This document shows, in pieces, positions 57,738-64,000 of a DNA stretch of 64,000 bases; positions within the stretch are counted from its first letter, which is position 1; each line of letters opens with the position of its first letter. The notes beneath the pieces were generated by a model. The model worked only from the letters and a program-made list of their open reading frames with translations. It was not told the origin of the DNA and ran no database searches. The translations under genes were made by a program, and so were the position numbers. The DNA lies in the NCBI RefSeq assembly GCF_029871245.1, contig NZ_SSON01000063.1, positions 62,001 through 126,000 on the forward strand, written 5' to 3'. The stretch comes from Pseudomonas sp. BN102 (GTDB lineage Bacteria; Pseudomonadota; Gammaproteobacteria; Pseudomonadales; Pseudomonadaceae).

Positions 57738-58100
57738 CGGCGCGGCTCTCCTGCGCCAGACGGACGGGAATGGCCCCGATGCGGCTGTAACCGGAATGTC
57801 AGGAAAGGGTGGGATACGGGGCGCATCATCCTTTGGCCTCTTTGCGGGGTCGTCCGTGGGGACAGAGCTATGCTGGAACTTTAGTCTCGTTACGCCCCGA
57901 AGCTGGGGGAAATTTCGTTGAGTGGAGCTCGCCCGCAGGCGGAAAGGGCACCTGAAGGCCCGCCGCGGGTCAAATTCGAGGCATCTTAACCGAGGCTCGC
58001 GGCTTTTCCAGCGCAAAGGCTCTGGATTGAGGCTGGCTGGCCGGCAACGCCTCCGTATAATGCGCGCACTCGCCCTCCCAATGGCCTACATGGACCCGTT
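57738..58100. other. 363-bp divergent region, hybrid sensor / gpsA
   Basis: Contains a strong -10 (TATAAT, 58056-58061) for gpsA without a good -35. On the other side AT-poor sequence precedes the kinase start, with no promoter clear enough to name. No coding sequence seen. Confidence 0.5.
58056..58061 (+). promoter_or_regulatory. -10 element of the gpsA promoter
   Basis: TATAAT, 40 bp before the gpsA ATG. A TTGAGG lies 23 bp upstream, too far for a standard -35; 16-17 bp upstream there is only CTGGCTG. Activator-dependent or weak promoter possible. Confidence 0.6.
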
Positions 58101-59123
58101 ATGACTGAACAGCAACCCATCGCGGTGCTAGGCGGCGGCAGCTTCGGCACCGCCATCGCCAACCTGCTGGCCGAGAACGGCCAGCGCGTGCGCCAGTGGA
58201 TGCGCGACCCGGAGCAGGCCGAGGCGATCCGTACCCTGCGGGAGAACCCCCGTTACCTCAAGGGCGTGAAGATCCTTCCCGGGGTCGAGCCGGACACCGA
58301 CCTGCCCGCCGTCCTGGCCGACTGCGAACTGGTCTTCGTCGCCGTGCCCTCCAGTGCCCTGCGCAAAGTGCTGGAGCCAGTGGCCGGGCAATTGACCGGC
58401 AAGTTCCTGGTCAGCACCACCAAGGGCATCGAGGCGCAGAGCTTCAAGCTGATGAGCCAGATTCTCGAGGAGGTGGCCCCGGATGCGCGCATCGGTGTGA
58501 TTTCCGGCCCCAACCTGGCCAAGGAGATCGCCGATCACGCCCTGACCGCAACCGTAGTCGCCAGCGAAGACGCCGAACTCTGCAAGCGTGTCCAGGAAGC
58601 GCTGCACGGCCGCACCTTCCGCGTCTATGCCAGCCAGGACCGCTTCGGCGTCGAACTGGGTGGGGCGCTGAAGAACGTCTACGCCATCATGTCCGGCATG
58701 GCTGCCGCCCTGGACATGGGCGAGAACACCAAGAGCATGCTGATCACCCGCGCCCTGGCGGAAATGACCCGTTTTGCCGTCAAGCTCGGCGCCAATCCCA
58801 TGACATTCCTCGGCCTGGCGGGGGTGGGCGACCTGATCGTCACCTGCTCTTCGCCCAAGAGCCGCAATTTCCAGGTGGGTTTTGCCCTGGGCGAAGGCCT
58901 CAGCCTGGAAGACGCCGTGGCGCGCCTGGGCGAAGTGGCCGAAGGCGTCAATACCCTCAAGGTGCTCAAGACCCGCGCCGAAGAGCTGCAGGTCTACATG
59001 CCGCTGGTCGCGGGCCTGCATGCCATACTTTTCGAGGGACGTACGCTGGCCCAGGTAATCGAAGCGCTGATGCGCGCCGAGCCCAAGACCGACGTAGACT
59101 TCATTCCAACCACCGGCTTCTGA
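58101..59123 (+). CDS. gpsA: Glycerol-3-phosphate dehydrogenase (NAD(P)+)
   Basis: A 340-residue cytoplasmic enzyme that makes sn-glycerol-3-phosphate from dihydroxyacetone phosphate for phospholipid synthesis. NAD loop [19 protein letters not shown], then [47 protein letters not shown] and the catalytic-lysine region [20 protein letters not shown] are intact. First gene of a rightward set with DUF4389 and sixA. Confidence 0.97.
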   Translation: MTEQQPIAVLGGGSFGTAIANLLAENGQRVRQWMRDPEQAEAIRTLRENPRYLKGVKILPGVEPDTDLPAVLADCELVFVAVPSSALRKVLEPVAGQLTGKFLVSTTKGIEAQSFKLMSQILEEVAPDARIGVISGPNLAKEIADHALTATVVASEDAELCKRVQEALHGRTFRVYASQDRFGVELGGALKNVYAIMSGMAAALDMGENTKSMLITRALAEMTRFAVKLGANPMTFLGLAGVGDLIVTCSSPKSRNFQVGFALGEGLSLEDAVARLGEVAEGVNTLKVLKTRAEELQVYMPLVAGLHAILFEGRTLAQVIEALMRAEPKTDVDFIPTTGF

Positions 59124-59154
59124 GCCATCGTTCGTTCGAGCAAGGAGATTTCCC

Positions 59155-59502
59155 ATGAGTGAAGCGCCTGACGACCTGCAGCGTGAGCACATCCTGCTGC
59201 GCGTCCTGTGGATGCTGATCTTCGTCATCGTCTGGCAACTGGCCGAGATCGTCCTGGGCGCCGTGGTCCTGCTGCAGCTTGGCTACCGCGCCTTCTACGG
59301 CGCGCCCAACGCCGGCCTGCTGGCCTTCGGCGACAGCCTCAGCCAGTACCTGGCGCAGATCGGCCGCTTCGGCACCTTCAATACCGAAGAAAAGCCCTGG
59401 CCGTTCGCCGACTGGCCCGAAGCCCGCGCCCCGCAGGGTGAGGCGCCTCACGAAGTGCCCCCGGCCTCCCATCCGGTGCGGGACGAAGAGCCCAAGCTGT
59501 GA
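59155..59502 (+). CDS. DUF4389 membrane protein
   Basis: A 115-residue protein. One or two helices in LLRVLWMLIFVIVWQLAEIVLGAVVLLQLGYRAFY, then GAPNAGLLAFGDSLSQYLAQIGRFGTFNTEEKPWPFADWP, which is the DUF4389 signature; a Pro-rich tail follows. Function unknown. It lies 31 bp after gpsA and overlaps sixA by 4 bp (GTGA). Confidence 0.9.
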   Translation: MSEAPDDLQREHILLRVLWMLIFVIVWQLAEIVLGAVVLLQLGYRAFYGAPNAGLLAFGDSLSQYLAQIGRFGTFNTEEKPWPFADWPEARAPQGEAPHEVPPASHPVRDEEPKL

Positions 59503-59963
59503 GGCTCTGGCTGCTGCGCCACGGCGAGGCCGAGGCCCGCGCTCGCACAGACGCCGAGCGCGAGCTGACCCGTCACGGTCGCAAGGAAGTGCTGCACAGT
59601 GCCGCCCAACTGGCCGGAAGGCCGTTGGGGGCGATACTCGCCAGCCCTTACGTGCGTGCGCAGCAGACCGCCGAGCTGGTTCGCGAGGCCCTGGGATTTG
59701 CCGGCGCCATCGGTACCGCGCCTTGGCTGACGCCCGACAGCGACCCGCGCGAGGCGCTGAACTTCCTCGCCGAACGCAGCGAGCAGGACCTCCTGCTGGT
59801 CACCCACAACCCCTTCGTCAGCGAGCTGGCGGGCCTGCTGCTGCACGGCCATCGGCAGGAGCCGCTGTCCATGAGCACCGCCAGCCTGGCTGAGCTGGAG
59901 GGCGACCTGCTGATCCCCGGCCTGATGTCCCTGCGCTCCCTGCACCACGTTCGCCATCACTGA
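59499..59963 (+). CDS. sixA: SixA-type phosphohistidine phosphatase
   Basis: A 154-residue histidine phosphatase. RHG motif in LWLLRHGEAEARARTDAERELTRHGR, then ILASPYVRAQQTAEL and the second His in LLLVTHNPFVSELAGLL. SixA removes phosphate from histidine of HPt domains and of the nitrogen PTS protein NPr in E. coli. GTG start overlaps the DUF4389 stop. A hybrid sensor kinase is encoded about 1.8 kb upstream, but a direct link is not shown. Confidence 0.93.
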   Translation: MRLWLLRHGEAEARARTDAERELTRHGRKEVLHSAAQLAGRPLGAILASPYVRAQQTAELVREALGFAGAIGTAPWLTPDSDPREALNFLAERSEQDLLLVTHNPFVSELAGLLLHGHRQEPLSMSTASLAELEGDLLIPGLMSLRSLHHVRHH

Positions 59964-60045
59964 CAGAACGCAACATTTCTTAACTTGCGCCCCCTCCAGG
60001 TGCGTGGAATAGTCGGCCGAGCAAGTGCTTGGTTGTCCCCACAAA

Positions 60046-60053
60046 AAGAACAA
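60046..60053 (+). promoter_or_regulatory. Hfq/Crc motif before the acyl-CoA synthetase gene
   Basis: AAGAACAA, an AAnAAnAA match inside a longer A-rich run (60043-60055), lies 3 nt before the ribosome site GGAGGA (60057-60062). The placement would let Hfq/Crc block ribosome access. Inferred from the motif only. Confidence 0.5.
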
Positions 60054-60068
60054 AATGGAGGAGGCCCT

Positions 60069-61736
60069 GTGGCTGATGCAGTCCGTTTGCCGCTTGAAAT
60101 GTTCTTCGAGCGCGAAGCCCGTCACCCGAATAAGCGCTATCTGGTCCAGCCCCTCGGCGGCGGCCAGGTCCAGGAACTCACCTGGTCCGATGTGGGCGAG
60201 CAGGCCCGCCGGGCCGCCAGCTGGCTACGAGGCCGCGACCTGCCCCAAGGCAGCCGGATCGCCATCATTTCCAAGAACTGCGCCCACTGGATCATCGCCG
60301 ACCTGGCGATCTGGATGGCCGGCCACGTCTCGGTTCCCCTCTATCCCAACCTCACTGCCGACTCGACACGCCAGGTGCTGGAACATTCCGAATCCGCCCT
60401 GGCCTTCATCGGAAAGCTGGACGACTGGCCCGCCATGGCCGGCGGCGTACCCCAGGGCGTGGCCACCATAGCCCTGCCGATCCACCCCGAGGGCGAGTTC
60501 GACTACGGCTGGGCCGACCTGCAGGCCAGCAGCCCGATCCGCGATACCCCAAAGGGTGTTCCCGACCAGCTCGCCACCATCATCTACACCTCCGGCACCA
60601 CCGGCACGCCCAAGGGCGTGATGCACAACTTCAGCAACTTCGCCTTCGCCGCCGACCACGGGGTCCACCTGTTCGGCACCGGCGAGGATGACCGCCTGCT
60701 TTCCTACTTGCCCCTGTGCCATGTGGCCGAACGCATGTTTGTCGAGATGGCGTCCATCTACGCGGGGCAGACGGTGTTCTTCGCCGAAAGCCTGGAGACC
60801 TTCCTCGACGACTTGCGCCGTGCCCGACCCACTGCCATTTTCGGCGTACCGCGGATCTGGACCAAGTTCCAGATGGGCGTCTACGCCAAGATGCCGGCGC
60901 AGAAGCTCGACCGCCTGCTCAGACTGCCCATCATCGGCCGCATGGTCGGGCGCAAAGTGCTCGCCGGTCTCGGCCTGGACGCCGTGCGCTACGCCCTCTG
61001 CGGCGCTGCACCGGTACCCGGGGCCCTGCTGGACTGGTACAAGCGCCTCGGCCTGGACGTGCTGGAGGTCTATGGCATGACCGAGAACTGCGGCTACTCT
61101 CACGTCTGCCGCAGTGGCATGCAGAAACCCGGCTGGATCGGCCAGAACAGTCCCGGCGTGGAAGTGCGCATCAGCCAAGAGGGCGAAGTGCTGGTGCGCA
61201 GCGGCGCCACAATGCAGGGCTACTACAAGGACCCGGAGAAGACCGCCGAGACCATCACCACCGACGGCTACCTGCGCACCGGCGACAAGGGCGAGCAGGA
61301 TGCCGAAGGCAACCTGCGCCTGACCGGGCGCATCAAGGAAATCTTCAAGACCAGCAAGGGCAAGTACGTGGCCCCGGCGCCGATCGAGAATCGCCTGGCG
61401 GTGCATCCGCGCATCGAGCAGGTCTGCGTGGTCGGCGACGGCCTGCCGCAGCCCATGGCGCTCTGCGTGCTGTCCGAGGTGGGCCGGCAGGAAGCGGCCA
61501 ACAGCGCCCGCTCCGAACTGGAGGTCAGCCTGCGCAGCCTGCTGGAAGAGGTCAACGGCGACCTCGACAAGCACGAGCGCCTGCAAGGGCTGGTGCTGGT
61601 CAAGGAGGTCTGGGCGGTGGACAACGGCTTCCTCACCCCCACGCTGAAGATCAAGCGCAACATGGTCGAAGACGCCTACGGCAAGCGCTTCCCCGAATGG
61701 TTGGAACGCCGCGAAGCGGTGGTCTGGCACGAATGA
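60069..61736 (+). CDS. AMP-dependent acyl-CoA synthetase/ligase
   Basis: A 555-residue adenylate-forming enzyme, likely for long- or medium-chain fatty acids. GTG 60069 follows GGAGGA by 6 nt; in-frame codons upstream lack family character. P-loop TIIYTSGTTGTPKGVMHN, LCGAAPVPGALLDWY, YGMTENCGYSH, TGDKGEQDAEGNLRLTGRIKEIFKTSKGKYVAPAPIE and the final catalytic Lys in LTPTLKIKRN are intact. Resembles FadD/long-chain-type ligases (PA1617-like by position, from memory). With the hotdog gene 47 bp downstream it forms a thioester make/break pair. Confidence 0.93.
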   Translation: MADAVRLPLEMFFEREARHPNKRYLVQPLGGGQVQELTWSDVGEQARRAASWLRGRDLPQGSRIAIISKNCAHWIIADLAIWMAGHVSVPLYPNLTADSTRQVLEHSESALAFIGKLDDWPAMAGGVPQGVATIALPIHPEGEFDYGWADLQASSPIRDTPKGVPDQLATIIYTSGTTGTPKGVMHNFSNFAFAADHGVHLFGTGEDDRLLSYLPLCHVAERMFVEMASIYAGQTVFFAESLETFLDDLRRARPTAIFGVPRIWTKFQMGVYAKMPAQKLDRLLRLPIIGRMVGRKVLAGLGLDAVRYALCGAAPVPGALLDWYKRLGLDVLEVYGMTENCGYSHVCRSGMQKPGWIGQNSPGVEVRISQEGEVLVRSGATMQGYYKDPEKTAETITTDGYLRTGDKGEQDAEGNLRLTGRIKEIFKTSKGKYVAPAPIENRLAVHPRIEQVCVVGDGLPQPMALCVLSEVGRQEAANSARSELEVSLRSLLEEVNGDLDKHERLQGLVLVKEVWAVDNGFLTPTLKIKRNMVEDAYGKRFPEWLERREAVVWHE

Positions 61737-61783
61737 ACCAGCCAGGCCGGGACGCCCGTCCCGGCCCCATCAAGGAGTGACTC

Positions 61784-62227
61784 ATGGGCCTGTGGCTACA
61801 AAACCCCGATCTTGCGCAGCTCAACGAATCCCTGAAGAACACCATCGGCGAAGGCCTGGACATCCGCTTCGAAGCCTTCGATGACGAGTCCCTGACCGCC
61901 AGCATGGTGGTCGACGCGCGAACCCATCAACCCTATGGCCTGCTGCACGGCGGCGCCTCGGTGGTGCTGGCGGAAACCCTGGGGTCCACCGCCAGCTACC
62001 TGTGTATCGACAGCAGCCGCTTCTATTGTGTCGGCCTGGAAGTCAACGCCAACCACCTGCGTGGACTGCGCAGCGGCCGCGTCACCGCCGTTGCCCGCCC
62101 GGTGCATCTGGGCCGCACCACCCATGTCTGGGACATCCGCCTCTCTGGCGAGGATGGCAAGCCCAGCTGCATCTCGCGCCTGACCATGGCCATCGTGCCC
62201 CTGGGCGCCGAGCCGCCGCGCCGGTGA
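61784..62227 (+). CDS. YdiI-type hotdog thioesterase
   Basis: A 147-residue hotdog protein: HQPYGLLHGGASVVLAETLGSTASYL has the HGG plus the catalytic Glu of the YdiI/4-hydroxybenzoyl-CoA thioesterase (AU) group. GLEVNANHLRGLRSG and ISRLTMAIVPL complete the family. It hydrolyses acyl-CoA; the true substrate here is open. An AGGAG-type site (CAAGGAGTG) precedes the ATG. Probably in one unit with the synthetase gene. Confidence 0.92.
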   Translation: MGLWLQNPDLAQLNESLKNTIGEGLDIRFEAFDDESLTASMVVDARTHQPYGLLHGGASVVLAETLGSTASYLCIDSSRFYCVGLEVNANHLRGLRSGRVTAVARPVHLGRTTHVWDIRLSGEDGKPSCISRLTMAIVPLGAEPPRR

Positions 62228-62289
62228 TTTGCCTGCAGACGCGATATCGAGCGCAGCGAAGCCAAACATTCTCCGTTCGGCCAACCCTC

Positions 62290-62316
62290 GTTGGGCTTCG
62301 CGTAGCTCTGCCCAAC
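62290..62316. repeat. Short inverted repeat GTTGGGC / GCCCAAC
   Basis: GTTGGGC (62290-62296) and GCCCAAC (62310-62316) flank TTCGCGTAGCTCT, with CCTAC after it. This resembles another common Pseudomonas intergenic palindrome (…TTGGGCTTCG…CCCAACCTAC). It lies between the thioesterase stop and the AraC gene. Confidence 0.55.
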
Positions 62317-62395
62317 CTACATTTGCTTCGTCGCCGTTCGAACCCCCGCAATTTTGTCCAAGAACCCCGGCCCGCCACGGAGTAAAGTGGCGCCC

Positions 62396-63199
62396 ATGGA
62401 CCAGACCAACCACATCCCCAGCTGCCTGCCCGGCGTCCGCCTGATCGATGCCGAGTACCAGCGCTTCAGCTTCCCCCGGCACTTCCACCTGGAGTACCAC
62501 CTGGGGCTGCTGGTGCGTGGTCGGCAGCGTTACCAGCATCAGGGTGAAAGCCATCAGGCCGATACCGGGGACGTGTTGCTGATGGCGCCCGAGCAGATTC
62601 ACGACGGCGCCGGCATCGACGGGCAGGGTTACCAGATCCGTGTGCTGGCCTTCGACCCCACATGGCTGGACGAGGCCAGCCGCAGCCTCAGCGATGGCCG
62701 CCAGGGCGCGCCGCGCCTGACCACCAGCATCCTCCGCGACGCCACCCTGCGTGGCCAGTTGCAGAGGCTGCACGCTGCGCTGGCCCAGGGGTCGCGGCTG
62801 GAGCAGGAGAGCCAGCTCTGGCCGACCCTGGCCAACCTGCTGGAACAGGGCTCCAGCCTGCGGGTGCACGAGCCCGGGCAGGGCTTCGATGGGCGAACCT
62901 GGAGGCGCCTGCGGGAATGGCTGGAATCGCGACTCGATTCACCGCCCTCGCTGGAGGAACTGGCCGCTTTCTGCGACCTCAGCCCCTGGCAGGCACTGCG
63001 GCGCTTCAATCGCCAGTGTGGGTTGCCACCCCACCAGTGGCTCACCCTGCTACGCCTGGAGCGGTCCCTGCCACGGGTACTGCGTGGCGAGAGCCTGAGC
63101 GAAGTGGCGCTGGACCTGGGCTTCTACGACCAGGCGCACTTCTCGCGGCTGTTCCGCCGCACCTACGGCGTGCCACCGGCGCGACTGCGAAGCCGCTGA
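62396..63199 (+). CDS. AraC-family transcriptional regulator
   Basis: A 267-residue regulator from ATG 62396; the ribosome site is poor and an in-frame TTG at 62354 is possible. An N-terminal cupin-like sensing domain has RHFHLEYHLGLLVRGRQRYQHQGE and GDVLLMAPEQIHDGAG (about 20-80). The C-terminal double helix-turn-helix reads SLEELAAFCDLSPWQALRRFNRQCGLPPHQWLTLLRLERS and SLSEVALDLGFYDQAHFSRLFRRTYGVPPARLR. Probably controls a nearby gene such as the LysE-type exporter. Confidence 0.93.
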   Translation: MDQTNHIPSCLPGVRLIDAEYQRFSFPRHFHLEYHLGLLVRGRQRYQHQGESHQADTGDVLLMAPEQIHDGAGIDGQGYQIRVLAFDPTWLDEASRSLSDGRQGAPRLTTSILRDATLRGQLQRLHAALAQGSRLEQESQLWPTLANLLEQGSSLRVHEPGQGFDGRTWRRLREWLESRLDSPPSLEELAAFCDLSPWQALRRFNRQCGLPPHQWLTLLRLERSLPRVLRGESLSEVALDLGFYDQAHFSRLFRRTYGVPPARLRSR

Positions 63200-63242
63200 T
63201 TCGCCACTGACACCGGATTCCCTCGATCCTGGAGTACTTCCC

Positions 63243-63893
63243 ATGCAGGAGACTTCCGTCTTGCTGTCGCTGGCGGCCGTGTTCGCCGCCGCCCTGGTCA
63301 GCCCTGGCCCCGATGTCGCGCTGGTGGTACGCACCGCGGTGCACCAGGGCCGCCGCGCCGGCCTGCTCAGCGCCCTGGGCCTGGCCTGCGGCATCCTTGT
63401 CCACGGCACCCTGGTGCTTACTGGCGTAGCGCTGTTGCTGAGCCGCTCGCCGCTGCTGTTCGACCTGTTGCAACTGCTTGGCGCGAGCTACCTCGGCTGG
63501 CTCGGCGTCGGCGCGGTGCGAGCCTGGTTCCGGCGCGGGGAGGGCGTGAACGGACGCCTGGACAGCGCACTGCCGCCATCGCTGCTGGGGCCCTGGTTGC
63601 GCGGCCTGGCCACCAACCTGTTCAACCCCAAGGCGCTGGTGTTCTTCCTCGCGCTGCTGTCGGGACTGGTCCCGGCGGACATGTCCGTCGCCGGCAAGCT
63701 CGGTGCCGCCGCCATCCTCTTCGGCATGGGCCTGGCCTGGTTCAGCCTGCTGGGACTCGCGCTCACCCGTGACAACGCCCAGCAACGCCTGCTGCGTATC
63801 GCGCCGGCCATCGACCTCGCCTGCGGCCTGGTGTTCCTGCTGGTGGCCCTGGGGCTGGTCGGGCGGCTGCTGGCACCTGATTTTTGGCAATAG
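63243..63893 (+). CDS. LysE/RhtB-family amino acid exporter
   Basis: A 216-residue inner-membrane protein with about six helices. The N-terminal LVSPGPDVALVVRTAVHQGRRAGLLSALGLACGI and FNPKALVFFLALLSGLVP are the LysE/RhtB signature. Exports an amino acid or related metabolite; which one is not shown. It lies 43 bp after the AraC gene on the same strand. Confidence 0.92.
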   Translation: MQETSVLLSLAAVFAAALVSPGPDVALVVRTAVHQGRRAGLLSALGLACGILVHGTLVLTGVALLLSRSPLLFDLLQLLGASYLGWLGVGAVRAWFRRGEGVNGRLDSALPPSLLGPWLRGLATNLFNPKALVFFLALLSGLVPADMSVAGKLGAAAILFGMGLAWFSLLGLALTRDNAQQRLLRIAPAIDLACGLVFLLVALGLVGRLLAPDFWQ

Positions 63894-63977
63894 CGCCATC
63901 ATCACTGGCGGTTACAGTCATTGCCCTGCTCGCGGGGCTGCCGGAAAATCCCGGCATTCCCCGACGAGCTGGACGCC

Positions 63978-64000
63978 ATGTCGCACACCATCTTCTTCGC
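63978..64000 (+). CDS. Start of a further gene, cut by the window end
   Basis: ATG 63978 opens MSHTIFFA in frame to the edge. An alpha/beta-hydrolase N-terminus would continue HG/HA-G-F-P, which fits recollection of a PAO1 hydrolase gene here, but only seven codons are visible. Confidence 0.35.

Overview
This is a GC-rich chromosomal window from a Pseudomonas. It belongs most likely to the P. aeruginosa / P. resinovorans-alcaligenes side of the genus, judging from protein-level resemblance and gene order recalled from memory. It carries almost only core metabolic and cell-envelope genes in compact operons, many with 1-8 bp start/stop overlaps. I see no prophage, integrase, transposase, CRISPR array, tRNA or rRNA. 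The accessory signal lies in short dispersed palindromic repeats, one decayed chemoreceptor gene and one apparently orphan glycosidase domain.

Layout. 0-3.1 kb: end of the Na+-translocating NADH:quinone reductase operon (nqrD end, nqrE, nqrF) with its maturation genes apbE and nqrM. 3.3-4.7 kb: soluble transhydrogenase sthA. 5.1-6.7 kb, minus strand: glycerophosphodiesterase, a small exported protein and a PilZ protein. 6.9-10 kb: lipoprotein release transporter lolCDE. 10.1-17.6 kb: a DUF2062 protein (minus), then comEC, tolQ/exbB-like, exbD, lpxK, a Trm112-like protein, kdsB, a low-molecular-weight phosphatase and murB. This joins DNA uptake to LPS (lipid A, KDO) and peptidoglycan synthesis. 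17.7-21.7 kb: a mixed stretch with a palindromic repeat, ppnP, an exonuclease, a 3-hydroxyisobutyrate-dehydrogenase-like gene, the orphan GH31 N-domain gene, a YkgJ-like protein and a START-domain protein.

21.7-34.7 kb: the TCA cycle block. gltA runs divergently from sdhCDAB-sucAB-lpdG-sucCD, with readable sigma-70 promoters in the shared 362-bp spacer and several hairpins between operon genes. 35-42.4 kb: branched-chain amino acid carrier, DUF599 and MAPEG membrane proteins, a proline-rich lipoprotein, two tandem hotdog thioesterases, a large membrane-anchored unknown, and htpG behind a near-perfect heat-shock (sigma-32) promoter. 42.6-48.6 kb: exported dienelactone hydrolase, pirin, OsmC, exported amidohydrolase, a LysR/YeiH-family divergent pair, and a DUF3859 protein behind a Pho-box-like triple repeat. 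48.6-53.2 kb: an OmpR-type response regulator, a large PAS/GAF hybrid kinase and a membrane methyltransferase (MddA-like).

53.3-64 kb: a truncated chemoreceptor relic next to fabB-fabA, a PA1611-like hybrid sensor kinase, gpsA, a DUF4389 protein, sixA, a long-chain acyl-CoA synthetase-like gene, a hotdog thioesterase, an AraC regulator, a LysE exporter and the first codons of a further gene. From memory, 0-17.6 kb follows PAO1 order around PA2995-PA2977 and 21.7-64 kb follows PA1580-PA1622. If so, a rearrangement relative to PAO1 lies at about 17.6-21.7 kb, where a palindromic repeat and the oddest genes also sit. I found no clearly new multi-gene system. The best leads are the orphan GH31 domain, the Pho-box-like array before a DUF3859 gene, the A8 tract at the sdhC start, mutually exclusive hairpins before sucC, and Hfq/Crc-type motifs at two catabolic genes.
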